64,000 bases of DNA from Chryseobacterium paridis (GTDB taxonomy: Bacteria > Bacteroidota > Bacteroidia > Flavobacteriales > Weeksellaceae), in assembly GCF_016595215.1 (NCBI RefSeq), contig NZ_JAENHK010000010.1, positions 1,721,390 through 1,785,389 on the forward strand. The letters run 5' to 3'. The notes under the pieces were generated by a model. The model was not told the DNA's origin. It ran no database searches and worked only from the letters and a program-made list of their open reading frames with translations. Below are positions 60,343-64,000 of this stretch, one piece after another. Position 1 is the first letter of the stretch; every line of letters starts with the position of its first letter. Made by a program: the position numbers and the translations under genes.

Positions 60343-61689
60343 TCATTTTTCAAATACTTTGTAATCAGAAACTTTAAAATCAAAATCTTTATTTCCATTG
60401 AAATCCATTTTAACTCCATCAAATACATTTTTAAATACTCCGGAAACATTTTCATCCTGAATGCTAAAATTAACATCTTCTTTGGACATATTTAAAAGAA
60501 CCAAAACTTCTTCATTCCCATTTCTTCTCAGATAGGCCAAAATTTTGTCATTAGCAGTGGTATTCAAAAGATAGGTTGTAACATTAGAATCTCCACCTCG
60601 TAAAGCAGAGTTTGAAGATTTTAAATCCAATAGGGTTTTGTAAAAATCAGCAACCTGGTAGTTGTGAGTCCATTCTATTACATCTTTTTCAAAAAATTCC
60701 AATCGTTTCATGTTGGGAAGTTCCTGGCCTGAGTATAATAAAGGAATACCGTTCCATGTTGCAGAAAATACAGCCATTGGTTTTGTAATTACACCATATT
60801 TTTCATACTCTGTCCCATTCCAGGAATTTTCATCGTGATTGCTCGTAAACCATGCTCTCTGTGAAGCATCTCCTACCTTAGAATATTTCAACAATAGATC
60901 TTTCAAATCCTGCAATGGAAGGTCTTTCTTATAGTAATCTTCAGAGAGATGCATCCATTTCCATGAGTAGCTAGCATCGAAAACCTTTCCATACTCAGGG
61001 CTTTCCAATTCATCAAATTCCCCTAACCAAAAAAGAGGCTTTATGGTCTCTACTTCCGGACGCGCCTGTTGCCAGAAGTCTACTTCTACCCATGAAGCAA
61101 GGTCACATCTGAATCCATCTATATTGGTTTCTTTAACCCAAAACCTCATAGCATCGATCATCGCCTTCCGCATATCCTGGTTTTTGTAGTCAAGCTCAAT
61201 AATATCATCCATGCCTGAAGCAATATGAAATTGACCATCCGGATCTTTTAAATAAAACTCAGGGTGGGTTTTTGTCCAGATATGATCCCAGCCGGTATGA
61301 TTGGCGACCCAATCAATAATGACTTTAAAACCCAATCGGTGAGCTTCATTTACCATATGTTGAAAATCAGCCAGTGTCCCAAATTCTGGATTGATGGATG
61401 TATAATCAGCCGCTGCGTATTGACTTCCCAAACTTCCTTTTTTATGTTGCTGAGCAATTGGGGTAATAGGCATAAACCAAAGTACTTTGACTCCCATAGA
61501 TTTTAATCGAGGCATTTCTTTTTCAAATGCCCTAAAGGTTCCTTCCTTAGTATATTGCCTTACGTTTACTTCATATATATTAGTAGAATGCTTCCAATCT
61601 TTGGGTAAATCCATAGTCTTATTTGTATTTTTTACAGCACAGGAAACAATTCCCAAGCCAATTATTGTCAATAAAATTATTTTTTTCAC
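60343..61689 (-). CDS. GH13 alpha-amylase-type lipoprotein
   Basis: 448 residues from GTG 61687-61689 (start KKIILLTIIGLGIVSC). The frame opens 6 codons earlier at a TTG, but the GTG gives the normal lipoprotein signal length, with Cys at residue 17. The GH13 conserved regions are all present: region I VIIDWVANHT, region II GFRCDLASW with the nucleophile Asp, region III WLGEFDELES with the acid Glu, and region IV FTSNHDENSW. A C-terminal all-beta domain follows (from about 370). It hydrolyses alpha-1,4 glucans on the cell surface or in the periplasm. It is a single gene, not in the SusCD locus. Confidence 0.9.
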   Translation of the reverse strand: MKKIILLTIIGLGIVSCAVKNTNKTMDLPKDWKHSTNIYEVNVRQYTKEGTFRAFEKEMPRLKSMGVKVLWFMPITPIAQQHKKGSLGSQYAAADYTSINPEFGTLADFQHMVNEAHRLGFKVIIDWVANHTGWDHIWTKTHPEFYLKDPDGQFHIASGMDDIIELDYKNQDMRKAMIDAMRFWVKETNIDGFRCDLASWVEVDFWQQARPEVETIKPLFWLGEFDELESPEYGKVFDASYSWKWMHLSEDYYKKDLPLQDLKDLLLKYSKVGDASQRAWFTSNHDENSWNGTEYEKYGVITKPMAVFSATWNGIPLLYSGQELPNMKRLEFFEKDVIEWTHNYQVADFYKTLLDLKSSNSALRGGDSNVTTYLLNTTANDKILAYLRRNGNEEVLVLLNMSKEDVNFSIQDENVSGVFKNVFDGVKMDFNGNKDFDFKVSDYKVFEK

Positions 61690-61734
61690 TAATCCTCGTT
61701 TTAACAAAAGTAAGGATTGTTTTTATGATTAAGG

Positions 61735-61856
61735 GCGAAAAGGCAAAATAGCGGAATTGCGAAATCGCAGAATCGTAAAATCGCTAAAAAGTTGTCAAAG
61801 TAAAATATATTAGTAAAAAAGCAAAAAAAGCAAATTTGCCTTTCAGCATTTCAGCC
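61735..61856. repeat. element with seven 8-nt tandem units and an inverted counterpart
   Basis: 61735-61790 divides exactly into seven 8-nt units (GCGAAAAG, GCAAAATA, GCGGAATT, GCGAAATC, GCAGAATC, GTAAAATC, GCTAAAAA), consensus GCRRAATC. After an AT-rich spacer, 61838-61856 reads GCCTTTCA-GCATTTCA-GCC, the same kind of 8-nt unit on the opposite strand. The two arms can pair as a long imperfect hairpin. It lies between the amylase gene and the pRiA4b ORF-3-like gene. Confidence 0.6.
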
Positions 61857-61867
61857 TAACATACATT

Positions 61868-61898
61868 ACAAAAAAAGCCCCGGATATTAATCCAGGGC
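61868..61898 (-). terminator. terminator of the pRiA4b ORF-3-like gene
   Basis: Arms GCCCCGGAT (61877-61885) and ATCCAGGGC (61890-61898) pair over 9 nt with one mismatch, followed on the minus strand by a run of T (61870-61876 A-rich on plus). Confidence 0.75.
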
Positions 61899-61922
61899 AG
61901 TATATTCTATATTGTGTTACGA

Positions 61923-62519
61923 TTATCTTTCATCATCATTATCCTCTTCCTCATCGAAAACATCATCATTGTAGTCTTCTTCTTCCTCATCATCAAAACT
62001 GTCATCTTCATCAGAGAAATTATCTCCACCTCCAAAGTCATCATCAAAATTAAATTCGTCATCCATAAGAGGCATCGCTGATTTCTTTTTAGAACCTCCT
62101 CCGTTTCCACTTTTGCTTGGTGCTTTTAAAGGAACATTTCCAAATCTATATACAGTAATTGGATAATTTACTCCCTTAGTTTCTTCGATTACTTCAACAA
62201 GCTCACAGAAGAATTCCCAAAGATCTAAAAGTCCGTATTGAAACTGAGCCTTATCTCCAGCGCTTGCAAAAGCTTCATCAATATATACATCTGACATAAT
62301 TTCGCCATCACCATCATCACTCATATCTTCTAATGGAACACTTTTTACTATCGTACCATCTTCTTCCAGCAAATTAAAAGTTGAAAGCTCATCACCCTGC
62401 AGGCTGAATGCACTCTTAATTCCCAGATGTAAATTCCATAGTGTCTGTTTTCCTTTTACTTCGATATCACGGAAAATATCTTCTTTCGCATCTAATATTA
62501 CGCGGATTTTGTAAACCAT
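61923..62519 (-). CDS. pRiA4b ORF-3-like protein with acidic tail
   Basis: 198 residues. Residues 1-130 have the fold of the plasmid pRiA4b ORF-3 family (VYKIRVILDAKEDIFRDIEV; LWNLHLGIKSAFSLQGDEL; ...FQYGLLDLWEFFCELVEVIE). After a basic SKSGNGGGSKKKSA linker the last 50 residues are almost only Asp, Glu, Phe, Asn and Gly. Databases sometimes call the family a transposon passenger, but nothing mobile lies around it here. The acidic tail suggests binding to a basic partner or calcium. Function unknown. Confidence 0.65.
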   Translation of the reverse strand: MVYKIRVILDAKEDIFRDIEVKGKQTLWNLHLGIKSAFSLQGDELSTFNLLEEDGTIVKSVPLEDMSDDGDGEIMSDVYIDEAFASAGDKAQFQYGLLDLWEFFCELVEVIEETKGVNYPITVYRFGNVPLKAPSKSGNGGGSKKKSAMPLMDDEFNFDDDFGGGDNFSDEDDSFDDEEEEDYNDDVFDEEEDNDDER

Positions 62520-62652
62520 ATCAGTCTTTAAATTACTTTTTGCCTTTATTTATTATGATAAATTTCTGTTGCAAATATATAATAAATGACATGTCACAAA
62601 AAAATATTTCATGATTTTTTAAAATATTTTTTTTCCTTACATTTTGCTCAGA

Positions 62653-63684
62653 TTATTTACTTTTTTCAAGCATAAAACTAAATTTCGTTCCTTCAAGATA
62701 CACACTTTCTACGGTAATATTTTCTTTATGAGCTTCAAGAATGTGTTTTACAATAGCGAGCCCAAGCCCTGAACCTCCTTCTCTACGGCTTCTACTTGTT
62801 TCTACACGATAAAATCTCTCGAAAATTCTAGGTAAAATCTCAGATTTTATACCCATTCCATTATCAATAACCTCAATTAAAACTTTATTTTTCAGAACGC
62901 TTGTTTTTACGACAACCTTTGCTTCCTGTCTGTTAGCATAATGGATCGCATTAGAAATTAAATTGATAAAAACCTGTGACATTTTCTGCTTATCAGCTTC
63001 TACAAAAATCTGAGGATGCAGTGTTTGAATTTGTAATGTTGTATTGTGCTTTTCAGCTTCAAGATCAAGCAGATCGAAAATCTCTTTTATTAAAAGATTC
63101 ACATCAAATTTTGAAACTGTAAGATTGATCTCACCTGCCTCAAGTCTGTTGATCATATCCAGATCAGTAACAATAGCAATGAGTCTTTCCACAGAAATAT
63201 CTATTCTTTCCAAATATTTATCTCTGATGGTAAGATTATCTACACCACCATCTCTTAAAGTCTCTACGTATCCTTGAATAGAAAACAATGGGGTCTTAAG
63301 CTCATGAGAAACATTTCCAATATATTCCTTACGATAGCTTTCCATTTCTTTCATCATATCAATTTCAGTAACTTTCTGTTGATTGAGATCTGAGAATCTT
63401 TCTCCTAATTCTTTAATAGTAATATTCTCATCGTTGTTATTCACAATCTCCTGCGGTAAGATCTGTGAAAGTCCGCGAACCTGCTTTTTACCATAATAAT
63501 TAAACAGAAGCTCTAACACTGCATAATTAATAATGAAGATAATGATAAGGCAGAGCATGAGCCCTATTTTGAAAAATGGAGTCTTATAATAAATATCTTT
63601 TAGCGAATCGAAGATGATCACTAATAAGAACATCACCAATGTTATAAGACATGATGCGACAAGAGTAAGCCTGTAAAATTTCAA
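62653..63684 (-). CDS. sensor histidine kinase (PhoR-like)
   Basis: 343 residues starting at TTG 63682-63684; no ATG is near. Two N-terminal membrane helices (LVASCLITLVMFLLVIIFD, about 8-26; IGLMLCLIIIFIINYAVLEL, about 41-60) with a very short periplasmic loop. Then the dimerisation helix with the phospho-His in YIGNVSHELKTPLFSIQGYV (about 116-135) and the ATPase domain with N box VFINLISNAIHYA, G1 DNGMGIKS and G2 GSGLGLAIVKH. It phosphorylates the response regulator encoded immediately upstream (its end lies 52 bp before this start). The PhoR-type arrangement suggests phosphate or envelope sensing; the signal is not readable. Confidence 0.9.
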   Translation of the reverse strand: MKFYRLTLVASCLITLVMFLLVIIFDSLKDIYYKTPFFKIGLMLCLIIIFIINYAVLELLFNYYGKKQVRGLSQILPQEIVNNNDENITIKELGERFSDLNQQKVTEIDMMKEMESYRKEYIGNVSHELKTPLFSIQGYVETLRDGGVDNLTIRDKYLERIDISVERLIAIVTDLDMINRLEAGEINLTVSKFDVNLLIKEIFDLLDLEAEKHNTTLQIQTLHPQIFVEADKQKMSQVFINLISNAIHYANRQEAKVVVKTSVLKNKVLIEVIDNGMGIKSEILPRIFERFYRVETSRSRREGGSGLGLAIVKHILEAHKENITVESVYLEGTKFSFMLEKSK

Positions 63685-63736
63685 TTTTACAATTTTTTAT
63701 GGGTTATAATAAGGTAAAGGTAGGCTATTTCGTTTA

Positions 63737-64000
63737 TTAAACGATCAGTTTATATCCTATTCCTTTTAAAGTCTGGATCGTATTAATCCCTAATTTTTCT
63801 CTTAATCTTCTGATATGAACATCAATTGTTCTTTCACCAACAATTACGTCATTACCCCAAACTTTCTCAAGAATTTCTTCTCTTTTAAAAACTTTTTCCG
63901 TGTTAGATGCCAGAAGATAAAGCAGATCAAATTCCTTCTTTGGAAGTAAAAACTGCTGTCCACTTTTAGAAACTCTGAAGTTATCTTTATCAATAACCAA
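63737..64000 (-). CDS. OmpR/PhoB-family response regulator, C-terminal part (cut by the window edge)
   Basis: The last 87 codons of a response regulator that continues beyond 64000. It is the winged-helix DNA-binding domain: LLPKKEFDLLYLLASNTEKV, FKREEILEKVWGND, then VGERTIDVHIRRLREKLG and TLKGIGYKLIV at the C-terminus. The N-terminal receiver domain with the phospho-Asp is outside the window. It pairs with the kinase 52 bp downstream on the same strand. Confidence 0.9.
   Translation of the reverse strand: MVIDKDNFRVSKSGQQFLLPKKEFDLLYLLASNTEKVFKREEILEKVWGNDVIVGERTIDVHIRRLREKLGINTIQTLKGIGYKLIV

Noticed and set aside
61923..62519. Transposon-related gene (family sometimes named after IS1096 or pRiA4b)
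   Set aside because: No transposase, inverted repeats or target-site duplication is visible around it. The acidic tail and genomic setting suggest a resident gene.
1..64000. CRISPR array, prophage, insertion sequence or integrase
   Set aside because: I found no regular 24-48-nt repeats with unique spacers, no phage structural genes and no transposase or integrase; the tRNA duplication is the only hint of integration.

Overview
The window reads as chromosome of a low-GC Bacteroidota, most likely Chryseobacterium or a close Flavobacteriia/Weeksellaceae relative. The support is the two-part -33 TTG / -7 TAnnTTTG promoters, SusC/SusD and other TonB-linked outer membrane proteins, glutaminyl-tRNA synthetase, HMG-CoA synthase (mevalonate pathway), an OlsF-type ornithine-lipid acyltransferase, a YpdA-type bacillithiol reductase and lipoproteins with Bacteroidota-style lipoboxes. 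This assignment comes from gene families and style, not from a database search.

Layout. 1-15.2 kb is mostly core metabolism: a lipoprotein, YpdA, a TonB receptor/MFS pair, 3-hydroxyacyl-CoA dehydrogenase, GlnRS, an alpha/beta hydrolase, a small sigma-54-type promoter with a 25-codon ORF, MenC/Fbp, aspartate kinase and OlsF. 15.2-17.3 kb holds two near-identical tRNA-Phe(GAA) cassettes, each with its own promoter and terminator, bracketing one DUF3472 lipoprotein. 17.3-30.3 kb is the accessory centrepiece: a PAS-LuxR regulator, a divergent outer-membrane beta-barrel protein, then a class I lanthipeptide cluster (three tandem 57-residue precursors, two LanC-like proteins, a luciferase-like monooxygenase, full-length LanB and a C39-peptidase ABC exporter). 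30.3-42.3 kb holds a beta-barrel protein, a prolyl-aminopeptidase-like lipoprotein, a membrane AraC regulator, a thioredoxin/DUF3575 trio, NamZ/FtsX-like divergent genes, a cysteine synthase/CBS-family enzyme, CbpA/CbpM and a dicarboxylate symporter. 42.4-45.7 kb is an aldehyde dehydrogenase/DUF779/AraC module. 45.7-64 kb has an esterase, a SusCD pair, HMG-CoA synthase, M1 aminopeptidase, a beta-lactamase-fold serine hydrolase, ThyA, a repeat protein with a GreA-like neighbour, a GH13 amylase lipoprotein, a pRiA4b ORF-3-like acidic protein and a two-component system cut by the window edge.

How the lanthipeptide genes should work together. LanB dehydrates Ser/Thr of the precursor cores. The second LanC has a complete zinc site and can close the thioether rings. 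The first LanC-like protein has lost all three zinc ligands and is probably a scaffold or recognition subunit. The luciferase-like oxidoreductase is a tailoring candidate. LanT carries an intact C39 protease that would cut after the Gly-Gly of the leader during export. The genes from the first LanC through LanT overlap by 4-23 nt, and every precursor is followed by a hairpin that could lower read-through from precursors to enzymes. No immunity gene, LanP protease or membrane-fusion protein is visible. The neighbouring outer-membrane barrel and LuxR regulator are plausible but unproven partners.
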